A program made the translations under genes and the position numbers. Below, one piece after another: positions 7,088 to 14,137 of a DNA stretch of 15,568 nt (position 1 is the first letter of the stretch; the number at the start of each line of letters is the position of its first letter). The DNA comes from Patescibacteria group bacterium. GTDB taxonomy: Bacteria > Patescibacteriota > WWE3 > UBA101185 > UBA10185. The stretch lies in assembly GCA_018056275.1 (NCBI GenBank), contig JAGPFW010000014.1:1-15568 (forward strand), written 5' to 3'. The notes under the pieces were generated by a model. It was not told where the DNA came from and did no database searches. It worked only from the letters and a program-made list of their open reading frames with translations.

Positions 7088-8086
7088 ATGAATTTAGAAG
7101 AAAAGTTATACACTTCTACGGAAGTTGCAAAAATATTAGGTGTAAGCCTAAGATCAGTATATCGTTATTTAGATCAAGGTAAGCTTGACGCAGAGATAAA
7201 AACTGTAACAGGTAGACTAAGGTTTACAAAAAAGGACATACTCAATTTTTTGTATCCTGATGGAGATGCTGATCCTGAGGTTGTCGCTTCTCATTTTTCT
7301 AAGGTAGCCAATTCTGGAGACACATCTTCCCATAAGGATGATGTAATACCTTCAGTTAAACCCACTAAGATTGAACCCGTAGTAGAAGTACCTGAGGCAG
7401 AGAACCCTTCGCATGAGGATAAATTTGAAGATGAAGAAAATACTTTAGAAGAGGCTCCTATTGAAGAGAATGATTATGTAGGCTCTGTAAATACCCAAGA
7501 CGAAGAGGAAATTGATTGGTTAGCAAAGTTTAGGGCAGCTGCTAAAGAATACTCACAAGCTTCTTCTTTTAGCTCATCTACACCAACTTCTGCCAATCCT
7601 GGTATGCCTCCAAGACAGCCCCTTAGTAACATTGAACATGATGCGGCTCATAACCCTGCTTTGGTAAATACTTTAGGTTCTTCTCAAATTGAGAATAAAG
7701 AACCCTCCATTGAGCATTACTATTACAAAAGCACTTTGGGAGGATTAAAAGAAATTGCTCAGAACATTGATAAAGTAGCTAGAAAATCTTCGGTTGATTA
7801 TGCTTTTACCTTGTATGCAGGTTTATCGCTGGAGAAGCCGTTGAAAAAACCTTTTTCTATTTTGCATGTTTACATCAATCCATCCACCGAAGCCCTATTC
7901 CAAAAAATGTTACAGTTGGAGCCAACGGATGAAAATAATGCCCAGTTATGCATTATGTTTCCAAAAACCTCTAGTGTTTTTGCGAACAAGGTGGAAAAGC
8001 ATGGTTTATATGTTGTAGATGCGAATCAAATGGATGCGGACTTTGAGGATATGGGTCTGGCATCTGAACTTGAGGGACTGCTTTAG
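7088..8086 (+). CDS. HTH (excisionase/MerR-type) regulator with acidic linker and C-terminal AbiEi-like domain
   Basis: 332 residues. Residues 7-56 are a helix-turn-helix of the HTH_17/excisionase type: LYTSTEVAKILGVSLRSVYR, then a wing region, then GRLRFTKKDILNFL. Residues ~60-205 are a highly acidic, Ser/Pro-rich, probably disordered linker (runs such as DKFEDEENTLEEAP). Residues ~208-332 form a compact C-terminal domain (HYYYKSTLGGLKEIAQNIDK, then YAFTLYAGLSL, HVYINPS, GLYVVDANQMDADFEDMG). Its layout faintly recalls the C-terminal region of AbiEi-type antitoxin/regulators, but I see no AbiEii nucleotidyltransferase partner. That resemblance is an impression, not an alignment. Single gene with its own promoter. 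DNA-binding role likely; targets unknown. Confidence 0.8.
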   Translation: MNLEEKLYTSTEVAKILGVSLRSVYRYLDQGKLDAEIKTVTGRLRFTKKDILNFLYPDGDADPEVVASHFSKVANSGDTSSHKDDVIPSVKPTKIEPVVEVPEAENPSHEDKFEDEENTLEEAPIEENDYVGSVNTQDEEEIDWLAKFRAAAKEYSQASSFSSSTPTSANPGMPPRQPLSNIEHDAAHNPALVNTLGSSQIENKEPSIEHYYYKSTLGGLKEIAQNIDKVARKSSVDYAFTLYAGLSLEKPLKKPFSILHVYINPSTEALFQKMLQLEPTDENNAQLCIMFPKTSSVFANKVEKHGLYVVDANQMDADFEDMGLASELEGLL

Positions 8087-8139
8087 GTTTAAGAATCTCT
8101 GTTTGTGGTGTTTAAGTGCTAACCCTTATGCCAGAGGGG

Positions 8140-8166
8140 TTGTCTTATTGATAAATATGGTACAAT
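8140..8166 (+). promoter_or_regulatory. Promoter of the first GT5 gene (leaderless)
   Basis: TACAAT at 8161-8166 is preceded by TGG, making an extended -10 element. TTGTCT at 8140 is a weak -35 at 15 bases. The ATG at 8173 begins 6 bases after the -10. Confidence 0.55.
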
Positions 8167-8172
8167 CCCCTC

Positions 8173-9720
8173 ATGGTAGCAAAGAAGAAAATAATTCCAC
8201 AGTCCAAGAGTTCCAAGTTAAAGATTCTGTTGGTAGGGGCTGAGGTTGCACCATACGCTTCGGTTGGTGGTTTTTCTCAGGTTTTGGGTTATTTATCTCG
8301 AGAGCTTTATAATTTGGGTCATGATGTTAGGCTATTTATGCCTAAATATGGTTTTATTGATGAAGCTGAACATGATATCCATATGTTGCAGGAGGGATTA
8401 AAAGTTCCCACAGGGGATGAAAGTAACCCAAATCTTGTTTGCAATGTGAAATATGCTGAAAATGTTTATGGTGTTAAAACATATTTTTTGGAGAATAAAG
8501 AGTATTATGAAAAAAGGACCAATGTTTACGGATATGTAGATGATCCCACAAGATTTTCCCTTCTTTCTAAGGGAGCGTTGGAGTTTATCAGAAGTGGCGA
8601 GTTTTTGCCAGACATTATTCACTCGCATGATTGGCATACAGCAACTTTGGCGAACTATATCAAGACTGAGTATAGAAAAGATGCGACTTTGAGTGAAATA
8701 TCTACGGTTTTTACTATTCATAATATAAACTTTCAGGGTACTTTTGATCACAGAAATGTCACAGAGTTGGACTACGACGATGGTAAGTCTGTAGTTTCAT
8801 CCCTTTTCTCCCCAAGACTCAATAAGTTGAACTTTATGAGAAGGGGAATACTATTTAATGATGCTGTGAATACTGTGTCTAAAACATACTCCAGAGAAAT
8901 CCTAACTCCCGAGTATGGAGAAGGCTTGGACAAGTTGCTGTTAGAGGTTAAGGGGAAAGTCTTTGGAATTGTGAATGGTTTAGATTATGACGAATTTAAC
9001 CCAGCAACTGACAATCTAATTGATCAAAATTATGATATTGATTCTTTAGAAAAAAGATCTCTAAACAAGGTAGCTTTACAGCGGGAATTTGATTTACCTT
9101 TGGATGATACAGCCCTTCTTTTGGGTTTTGTTGGGAGATTGGATTATCAGAAGGGAGTGGATATGTTGATATCCACCTTAAGGAACATCTTTCCCGATTA
9201 TAATGTGCAATTCGTTCAAGTAGGTGGAGGGGATGGGGGATTGACCCAGATGTTAAAGGATTTAAAAAGAGATTTTCCTGAAAAAGTAGGTATCCATCCT
9301 TATCCTAACTTTACACTTCCCAGACTTATATTTGCAGGATCTGATTGTATTATGTACCCTTCTAGATTTGAGCCTTGCGGAATAGTTCAGTTGGAGGCTA
9401 TGCGTTACGGTTCTATACCCATTGTCCGCAAAGTTGGAGGTTTGGCAGATACGGTTGAAAATTTTGATACCTTAAAAAAGACTGGAAATGGATTTGTCTT
9501 TAAGAATTTTAATGAATATTCTCTTTTTGGGCAAGTTGCTCGAGCTTTTGAATTATATAGAAATAAAGACCTCTGGGTACAGTTACAAAAAAACGCTATG
9601 AAAAGTGACTTTAGTTGGAGGCATTCCGCAGAAGAGTATATAAAACTTTATGACAGGGCCATATCCTTTAAGAACAAGGAAAATCCTCATGTGCATAAGG
9701 TAGAGGATCAAATTTTTTAA
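8173..9720 (+). CDS. GT5 glycogen/starch synthase-like glycosyltransferase, paralogue 1
   Basis: 515 residues, GT-B fold. The N-terminal domain has ILLVGAEVAPYASVGGFSQV (19-37), HSHDWHTATLA (150-160) and TIHNINFQG (181-189). The C-terminal domain has FVGRLDYQKGVDML (319-332) and the donor-site block RFEPCGIVQLEAMRYG (398-413) with a complete E-x7-E (Glu400, Glu408), then VGGLADTV. GT5 enzymes elongate alpha-1,4-glucan from ADP- or UDP-glucose. The KxGGLxD nucleotide-sugar signature of classical GlgA is SVGGFSQV here, so the Lys is replaced and donor or product may differ from the second GT5 at 11281. A basic N-terminal extension of ~15 residues (MVAKKKIIPQSKSSK) is not part of the fold. No ribosome-binding site; leaderless promoter. 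A glucan-metabolism role is inferred from the neighbouring GH57 and GT5. Confidence 0.88.
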   Translation: MVAKKKIIPQSKSSKLKILLVGAEVAPYASVGGFSQVLGYLSRELYNLGHDVRLFMPKYGFIDEAEHDIHMLQEGLKVPTGDESNPNLVCNVKYAENVYGVKTYFLENKEYYEKRTNVYGYVDDPTRFSLLSKGALEFIRSGEFLPDIIHSHDWHTATLANYIKTEYRKDATLSEISTVFTIHNINFQGTFDHRNVTELDYDDGKSVVSSLFSPRLNKLNFMRRGILFNDAVNTVSKTYSREILTPEYGEGLDKLLLEVKGKVFGIVNGLDYDEFNPATDNLIDQNYDIDSLEKRSLNKVALQREFDLPLDDTALLLGFVGRLDYQKGVDMLISTLRNIFPDYNVQFVQVGGGDGGLTQMLKDLKRDFPEKVGIHPYPNFTLPRLIFAGSDCIMYPSRFEPCGIVQLEAMRYGSIPIVRKVGGLADTVENFDTLKKTGNGFVFKNFNEYSLFGQVARAFELYRNKDLWVQLQKNAMKSDFSWRHSAEEYIKLYDRAISFKNKENPHVHKVEDQIF

Positions 9721-9765
9721 TTATTAGGTAGGATGTTAAATACTCTAGGTTCGGTTGCAGCTCCC

Positions 9766-9794
9766 TTGACAATCCCATATAATTTGACTATAAT
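9766..9794 (+). promoter_or_regulatory. Consensus sigma-70-type promoter of an intergenic RNA
   Basis: TTGACA (9766-9771), exactly 17 bases, then TATAAT (9789-9794). This is the only promoter in the window with both hexamers and spacing at consensus, and no ORF begins within reach. Expected start is near 9801. Confidence 0.75.
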
Positions 9795-9799
9795 CATTA

Positions 9800-9900
9800 T
9801 GTAGTTATTTGTACAACCCAATCCGGGAAGGTTATTCCTAGTCTTTGGGCAGGAGACTATGAAGATTACCTTCTCGGGTTGGGTTGTATAATTTTAATCA
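9800..9900 (+). ncRNA. Putative structured small RNA (long hairpin), family not recognised
   Basis: Downstream of the consensus promoter lies a near-perfect inverted repeat. The arm at 9813-9832 (ACAACCCAATCCGGGAAGGT) pairs with 9868-9887 at 18 of 20 positions, and the two others can form G-U/A-C type wobble pairs. Inside is an asymmetric internal loop, a 6-bp inner stem (TAGTCT 9839-9844 with AGACTA 9854-9859) and a 9-base loop TTGGGCAGG. The 3' side continues ATAATTTTAATC, only a weak T-tract. There is no coding potential; the first ATG is followed at once by TAG. The element could be a trans-acting sRNA, or it could also terminate the GT5 transcript. It sits between two glucan-metabolism genes and ends before the GH57 promoter. 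I do not recognise an Rfam family. Confidence 0.6.
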
Positions 9901-9976
9901 TTTTCTATATTCTTGATAGCCTGTTGGGATTGAAATCTACTATGCTCCCCTGATTTAAAATATCCACAATTTTTAG
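9901..9976. other. Rest of the 9721-10008 intergenic gap
   Basis: Apart from the RNA element and the promoter at 9977-10005, the gap (with 9721-9765) shows no ORF, repeat array or strong terminator. A lone GTTGGGATTGAAA at 9923-9935 looks like a CRISPR-repeat end but occurs once. Confidence 0.5.
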
Positions 9977-10005
9977 TTGTAATAGATACAAACTCTGTTT
10001 ATAAT
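9977..10005 (+). promoter_or_regulatory. Promoter of the GH57-GT5 operon (leaderless)
   Basis: TTGTAA (9977-9982), 17 bases, then TATAAT (10000-10005). Tandem ATGs follow at 10009 and 10012. The second lies 6 bases after the -10, the same distance as in three other genes here, and is therefore the likely start. Confidence 0.65.
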
Positions 10006-10011
10006 TAAATG

Positions 10012-11277
10012 ATGAAACTTGCCCTTCTGCTCCATTTATATCAGCCAGTTACTCAATCCGAAGAGGTTTTTAGAAAAGTATATGCTGAATCATATGCTCC
10101 TTTATTGAAAAAAATTGCTAGGACTAAAGATTTTTCAATATCAATTGATTTGCCCCTAAGCCTGTTAGAGCAGATGGATCGTTATGGTTATTCTGCTTGG
10201 ATATCCGATGTAAAAGAATTGGTAAGACTGGAGAAGATTGAGATAGTTGGTAGTGCTGCTTATCATCCCTTACTATCCAAGTTGCCTAAGAATTTTATAG
10301 AAAAGCAGGTAATTTTGAACGAATACGGTATGGGCTATTATTTTGGCGATCTTCAAAATCTTGAAGGAGAGCCTGCTATTTTATTGAGGAATGTTGTCGG
10401 ATTTTTCCCTCCCGAGCTCTCTGTTAATGAGAGGGTTTTGTCTGTTCTGGATTCGTTAGGTTATAAATGGATGATAATAGATGAGACTTCTATACCTTAC
10501 GACCTAAATTACCAACATAAACACGGTGTCTATCAGTTCAAGGATTATAGTGCTAAGCTTGTTTGTCGCAATAGGTCATTTAGTAACATGTTGTCCTTTA
10601 AGAGGGATCTTAGCACTGATGATTTAACTTCCTCTCTAAAGTTTTTTAATGCTAACGGCAAATCTTTCACTGTAGTTATGGATGGTGAGTTTTTTGGACA
10701 TCATTACGGAGAAGGTTTTCTGGTTCTTGATAAAATGCTTGAAGCATGCAGGATTTTGGGGATTGAAATTACTAGTGTGACAAAGTATGTTGAGCAGGAT
10801 TGTTGCTTGGTTTTAAAAGATTTTGTTGAAGCTAGTTGGGGCGCTAGCGATGAAGAAATGTCTTTAGGGAATGTTTATCCCATGTGGTGTGACCCGGAAA
10901 ATGACATCCATAAGAAGCAATGGGATATTATTGAGGGAATTATATCATCCCACTTTAGTGACTCTTTCATAACAGAGGTTGACGATTACTACACTTTACC
11001 CGTATGGGATACTAAAGGACTGTCTAGAATATCTAATAGTATTCTGCGTCAAAAAATAGCCAGAGAAATACTTTTACAAAAATCCCTCCATAGTGACCAG
11101 TTCTGGTGGGCTTCTAAGAAGATTTTGCCTGCTGGAGAATACTTATATGACCCTATTATGATTAAACGAGGTCTAATTATCATTGAAAGTTATTTAGATA
11201 TGCTCCCTAATTCCCCAGCCATTTTAGAATTAAGGAATAAGGTTATTGAACTAAAAAATAGTTTGGCAGAAAAGTAG
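10012..11277 (+). CDS. GH57 family glycoside hydrolase / glucanotransferase
   Basis: 421 residues from the second of two tandem ATGs (10009 would add one Met). The five GH57 regions are visible: HLYQP near the N-terminus (8-12), GSAAYHPLL (80-88), GFFPPELSV (130-138, Glu135 as nucleophile), MDGEFFGHH (223-231, Asp224 as acid/base) and ASWGASDEEMS followed by VYPMWCDPENDIHKKQW (~274-305). GH57 includes alpha-amylases, 4-alpha-glucanotransferases and branching enzymes. The exact activity is not readable, but catalytic residues are intact. There is no signal peptide, so it acts in the cytoplasm. The second GT5 gene begins 3 bases after its stop, which suggests co-synthesis of a glucan elongating enzyme and a trimming or branching enzyme. 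Confidence 0.88.
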   Translation: MKLALLLHLYQPVTQSEEVFRKVYAESYAPLLKKIARTKDFSISIDLPLSLLEQMDRYGYSAWISDVKELVRLEKIEIVGSAAYHPLLSKLPKNFIEKQVILNEYGMGYYFGDLQNLEGEPAILLRNVVGFFPPELSVNERVLSVLDSLGYKWMIIDETSIPYDLNYQHKHGVYQFKDYSAKLVCRNRSFSNMLSFKRDLSTDDLTSSLKFFNANGKSFTVVMDGEFFGHHYGEGFLVLDKMLEACRILGIEITSVTKYVEQDCCLVLKDFVEASWGASDEEMSLGNVYPMWCDPENDIHKKQWDIIEGIISSHFSDSFITEVDDYYTLPVWDTKGLSRISNSILRQKIAREILLQKSLHSDQFWWASKKILPAGEYLYDPIMIKRGLIIIESYLDMLPNSPAILELRNKVIELKNSLAEK

Positions 11278-11280
11278 CTT

Positions 11281-12711
11281 ATGAAAGTTTTATTAGTAGG
11301 CGCAGAGGTCTCTCCTTTAGTCAAGATAGGTGGTTTGGGTGATGTTATGGGCGGTTTGCCTAAAGCTCTTCAGAAACTGGGGTTGAGCATTGATGTTATA
11401 GTTCCCTTTTATTCTAACATTGAAATTCAGCCAGATTTTTACAAATGCTTTGATTTAAATGTTTCGTTTGCAGGCGAGAATTTTAGGGTTGGAGTTTTTA
11501 AAACCAAATTGCCTGGTTCTGAGGTGCGTGTTTTTATGTTAAAAAATGACCACTTTTTTTCGCATGGTGGTATTGATGCCTTTTCTAATAATATAACAGA
11601 GACCGAAATGTTTATGTTTTTTAATAAATCAGCCGTTGAATTTATAAAATCTCAGTTTAATGTATACGATTTGGTGCATTGTAATGATTGGCATACTGGT
11701 TTAATAACTCATCTTCTAAATGATGAACTAGGCATGACAAGACCTGCCACATTGTTTACAATTCATAATGTAATCTTTCAAGGTGTTGGAGAAGTTTCAT
11801 CTATTGCAGATGTAGGTCTTAATTGCAATGATCACCCTTTAATTGATTGGGATGTTTCGGATGGTGACCTAAATATGATGTTGCAAGGTGTGGCCTCAAG
11901 TGATTATATTTCTACGGTTTCTCCATCGTATGCTGAAGAAATATTAACTGAGGAATTTGGGGGAGGTTTGCACGATATATTTAGAAGTAGAAAATCTCGC
12001 CTTGTGGGTATATTAAATGGTGTTGATTATTCTATGCTACCAAGGGATTATGCTCGCTACAATGTTTCTCAGGGTAAAGAAGATGCAAAAAAATTGTTAT
12101 GTGAGACTCTGGGGGTTGATAAAAGAATCCCGCATTGGCAGAATGTTCCTATTTTTTCATATATAGGTAGAGTGGATCCGGGTCAAAAAGGGTTAGAGTT
12201 ATTAGAAGATCTTTTTCTTGATCCTTCGTTTGAAGACCGTGCTATTTTTGTTTTCTTGGGTAAGGGAGATTTTGGTTGGGAAGAACGTTTTAAAAAGATA
12301 AAAAACCGGAACCTTTTTGTAAATATACTTTTTGATGAATCCTTGGCTATAAAGATGTACGCTGGAAGTGATTTTTTGTTGATTCCCTCAAAATATGAGC
12401 CTTGCGGTTTAATTCAAATGATGGCTATGTATTATGGGACAATTCCCATTGTAAGAAATGTGGGAGGCCTTAAGGATACTGTAAAGGATGGTGTGACTGG
12501 ATTCTGCTTTGAAAAATATGCAATCAGTGATTTCAAGAATGCTGTGGAAAGAGCTCTGGATCTATATGATAACAGAAGTGCTTTGGAGAATTTAGTTCAT
12601 AACTGTATGAGTCAGGATTTTAGTTGGGATAGGAGCGCTAAATTGTACATGAAATTGTATGAAAAAGTGGTACATATACATAAGTATAGTGTGAGGTTGG
12701 CTGAAATGTGA
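11281..12711 (+). CDS. glgA: GT5 glycogen/starch synthase, paralogue 2 (classical GlgA-type)
   Basis: 476 residues, the usual GlgA length. It begins MKVLLVGAEVSPLVKIGGLG with the canonical KxGGLGDV donor signature (Lys15, residues 15-22). Further motifs are HCNDWHTGLI (133-142), TIHNVIFQG (160-168), YIGRVDPGQKGLELL (294-308) and KYEPCGLIQMMAMYYG (371-386, Glu373), then VGGLKDTVKDG. It transfers glucosyl from a nucleotide sugar to alpha-1,4-glucan. It is co-transcribed with GH57 (3-base gap, no clear Shine-Dalgarno, so probably coupled translation) and the operon ends at the terminator 12753-12784. It differs from the GT5 at 8173 in keeping the donor-binding Lys, so this is the better candidate for true glycogen synthase. 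No ADP-glucose pyrophosphorylase gene is in the window. Confidence 0.9.
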   Translation: MKVLLVGAEVSPLVKIGGLGDVMGGLPKALQKLGLSIDVIVPFYSNIEIQPDFYKCFDLNVSFAGENFRVGVFKTKLPGSEVRVFMLKNDHFFSHGGIDAFSNNITETEMFMFFNKSAVEFIKSQFNVYDLVHCNDWHTGLITHLLNDELGMTRPATLFTIHNVIFQGVGEVSSIADVGLNCNDHPLIDWDVSDGDLNMMLQGVASSDYISTVSPSYAEEILTEEFGGGLHDIFRSRKSRLVGILNGVDYSMLPRDYARYNVSQGKEDAKKLLCETLGVDKRIPHWQNVPIFSYIGRVDPGQKGLELLEDLFLDPSFEDRAIFVFLGKGDFGWEERFKKIKNRNLFVNILFDESLAIKMYAGSDFLLIPSKYEPCGLIQMMAMYYGTIPIVRNVGGLKDTVKDGVTGFCFEKYAISDFKNAVERALDLYDNRSALENLVHNCMSQDFSWDRSAKLYMKLYEKVVHIHKYSVRLAEM

Positions 12712-12752
12712 TGTACCTTTACTAAAATCTTAAATTCTAAATATGTCTATAA

Positions 12753-12784
12753 ACAAAAAACCCCGTTTTCACGGGGTTTTTTGT
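12753..12784. terminator. Bidirectional intrinsic terminator
   Basis: A perfect 14-bp inverted repeat (12753-12766 and 12771-12784) with core ACCCCGT/ACGGGGT, a TTTC loop, and A-run/T-run flanks on both sides. It can end the GH57-GT5 operon on the plus strand and rplJ-rplL on the minus strand, whose stop codon lies just beyond it. Confidence 0.93.
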
Positions 12785-12808
12785 CCTTACTCTATAGTTT
12801 TAAGGGTT

Positions 12809-13243
12809 TTATTTTAGTTCAACTTTTGCTCCTGCCTCTTCTAAATCCTTCTTTGCTTTTTGTGCGGTTTCCTTGTCCACACCCTCCATTAGAGTTTTGG
12901 GAGCTGATTCTACTAAGTTTTTAGCCTCTACTAGACCCAGTGCTTGATCTAGAGCTCTTACTACTTTAATAACAGCTATCTTGTTGGCTCCAGCATCAGT
13001 TAGAATCACATCAAACTCTGTCTGTTCTTCTTCAACCTCAGCTGTACTGTTTGTACCTGTGGCTACTCCTCCCATAATCATTGGGGTCGCTGCCACAACA
13101 CCGAATTTGTCCTCCAATGCTTTAACTAAATCACTTAGTTCAAGTACTGTCATTTTTTCTACCATTTCCAGTACCTTTTGTGCGTCTTTGCTTAGGGTTG
13201 CACTCGTTTTATTTGTTGAATCTTGTAAATTCTCGTCTGCCAT
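12809..13243 (-). CDS. rplL: Ribosomal protein bL12 (L7/L12)
   Basis: 144 residues. Residues ~17-50 are the N-terminal dimerisation domain (LSKDAQKVLEMVEKMTVLEL). A short Thr/Glu-rich hinge follows, then the C-terminal factor-binding domain (FDVILTDAGANKIAVIKVVR, AKNLVESAPK, EAGAKVELK). It forms the flexible stalk that recruits elongation factors. Two start codons are possible, ATG at 13249 and 13243. AGGAGG at 13258-13253 is 3 bases from the first and 9 from the second, so 13243 (MADENLQD...) is preferred. This is the strongest Shine-Dalgarno in the window, unlike the leaderless genes. It lies 43 bases after rplJ. Confidence 0.96.
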   Translation of the reverse strand: MADENLQDSTNKTSATLSKDAQKVLEMVEKMTVLELSDLVKALEDKFGVVAATPMIMGGVATGTNSTAEVEEEQTEFDVILTDAGANKIAVIKVVRALDQALGLVEAKNLVESAPKTLMEGVDKETAQKAKKDLEEAGAKVELK

Positions 13244-13252
13244 TGTCATACA

Positions 13253-13258
13253 CCTCCT
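13253..13258 (-). promoter_or_regulatory. Shine-Dalgarno of rplL
   Basis: AGGAGG on the minus strand within AAAGGAGGTG decides the rplL start at 13243. High-level, stoichiometric L7/L12 synthesis is known to need efficient initiation. Confidence 0.85.
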
Positions 13259-13286
13259 TTTATCAATATAGTCTAGGATTTGCTAC

Positions 13287-13796
13287 CTAAGACTTTTTCT
13301 TTTCAGCAACGGCTGAAAGAGCGTATACCAATTTTCTTTGTGGTTCGCTTAAAACATTTACTAATCCGGTTAATGGAGATTTTATTCCTCCGATAACCTG
13401 AGCTACTAACTCTTCCCTTGAGGGGAGCTTACTTAGCTCTTCTATCTGTTCAGCAGAAGTTAAACTACCTTCAAAGATTCCCATTTTAACCACGGGAAGT
13501 TCGTTTACCTTAATAAACTCTACCAATGCTTTCAGAGGTGATATCGCGTCGTCATAAGAGAAGATTGTACATATTTGTCCTGACAATTCTCCATTGAGTT
13601 TCTCCCTCTTTAAGACCCTTTTCATCAATGTATTTTTTGCTATGGAAATTTCTGCTCCAGTGGCTCTAATTTCCTTTCGTAATAAACTAAATTTATTTGC
13701 GTCAAGTCCAGTATATTCAGCAAAAATTACAGACTTGGCCTTATCAAGCTTTTCTTGAAGTTCTTCTGTTAATTTTATATTCTTTTTGTTTGGCAT
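13287..13796 (-). CDS. rplJ: Ribosomal protein uL10 (L10)
   Basis: 169 residues, normal length. Typical L10 segments are visible: AKSVIFAEYTGLDANKFSLL, GAEISIAKNTLMKRVLKRE, VVKMGIFEGSLTSAEQIEEL, LPSREELVAQVIGGIKSPLT and LVNVLSEPQRKLVYALSAVA. L10 holds L12 dimers on the 23S rRNA stalk base through its C-terminal helix. It is the first gene of a two-gene rplJ-rplL unit. The usual upstream rplK-rplA genes are absent; the neighbour is a divergent membrane-protein gene. Only a weak GAG lies before the ATG. The L10 leader upstream implies feedback control. Confidence 0.96.
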   Translation of the reverse strand: MPNKKNIKLTEELQEKLDKAKSVIFAEYTGLDANKFSLLRKEIRATGAEISIAKNTLMKRVLKREKLNGELSGQICTIFSYDDAISPLKALVEFIKVNELPVVKMGIFEGSLTSAEQIEELSKLPSREELVAQVIGGIKSPLTGLVNVLSEPQRKLVYALSAVAEKKKS

Positions 13797-13874
13797 TTTA
13801 TTCTCTAGCCCTTTATTGGAGTCTTTCTTGTCTTTAGGTACAATAAGGCTTCCAATAAGCCACAGAATAGGGAA

Positions 13875-13985
13875 TAAGTAGATACCTCGGCAAGATTTTT
13901 AAACTAAGCCTCTGTGATTTTGTCATTCCTTGTCATTTATAAAAGGCAAAAAATTACTCGGCTTTGTCCTTGCTGTCTGCGGCTA
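13875..13985 (-). ncRNA. L10 leader (rplJ autoregulatory mRNA leader)
   Basis: On the minus strand the 5' side reads GCCGCAGACAGCAAGG (13983-13968) and the 3' side CTTGCCGAGGTA (13894-13883), resembling the conserved L10-leader strings around its kink-turn. Nested pairings support it: GCAAG (13973-13969) with CTTGC (13894-13890), and inside it AAGCC (13964-13960) with GGCTT (13910-13906). In other bacteria the L10-L12 complex binds this leader to repress its own mRNA. It begins just after the predicted promoter start. A further hairpin, GGCTT-ATTGG-AAGCC on the minus strand (13861-13847), lies between the leader and rplJ. Judged from memory of the family, not a covariance search. Confidence 0.6.
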
Positions 13986-13993
13986 ACACAAGG

Positions 13994-14022
13994 AGTTTAT
14001 CTAAAAGGTTTTTGTTAGTCAA
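13994..14022 (-). promoter_or_regulatory. Promoter of rplJ-rplL
   Basis: On the minus strand, TTGACT (14022-14017), 17 bases, then TAAACT (13999-13994). The start would be near 13987, immediately before the L10 leader, giving a leader of about 190 bases to rplJ. Confidence 0.6.
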
Positions 14023-14085
14023 GGATTTACTTTCATTCATTCGGGTATTCACCCCCTCTAAAATTAGTATCCCTATGGTTTTCTG

Positions 14086-14114
14086 TTGCTTTTGTTTCTC
14101 TTTTTCTTTATATT
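14086..14114 (+). promoter_or_regulatory. Candidate promoter of the membrane-protein gene at 14138
   Basis: TTGCTT (14086-14091), 17 bases, then TATATT (14109-14114). The start would be near 14121, leaving a leader of under 20 bases with only a TAGG as possible ribosome-binding site. The 13797-14137 gap thus holds this promoter, the rplJ promoter and the L10 leader. Confidence 0.4.
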
Positions 14115-14137
14115 AAGTATGTTAGGTTACTTTATTT

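Noticed and set aside
8121..8145. Possible hairpin AACCC...GGGTT after the regulator gene as a terminator
   Set aside because: Only 5 bp with a long loop and no T-tract, and it overlaps the next promoter.
8019..8243. Plus-strand ORF overlapping the regulator end and GT5 start
   Set aside because: Out-of-frame shadow of two well-supported genes; no recognisable domain.
9799..9804. ATG-TAG start-stop pair just after the small-RNA promoter
   Set aside because: It falls 4 bases after the -10, probably before or at the transcription start, and encodes nothing beyond Met.
9923..9935. GTTGGGATTGAAA resembling the end of a CRISPR repeat
   Set aside because: Single occurrence, no spacer-repeat periodicity and no cas genes in the window.
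13244..13249. Upstream ATG at 13249 as the rplL start
   Set aside because: Only 3 bases from AGGAGG, too close; the ATG at 13243 has proper spacing and gives the usual MAD... N-terminus.
13954..14040. 28-codon minus-strand ORF (MNESKSLTNKNLLDKLL...) upstream of rplJ, preceded by an AGGGGGTGA Shine-Dalgarno-like string
   Set aside because: It overlaps the rplJ promoter (TTGACT-N17-TAAACT) and the 5' half of the L10 leader, which explain the sequence better; a real micropeptide cannot be wholly excluded.
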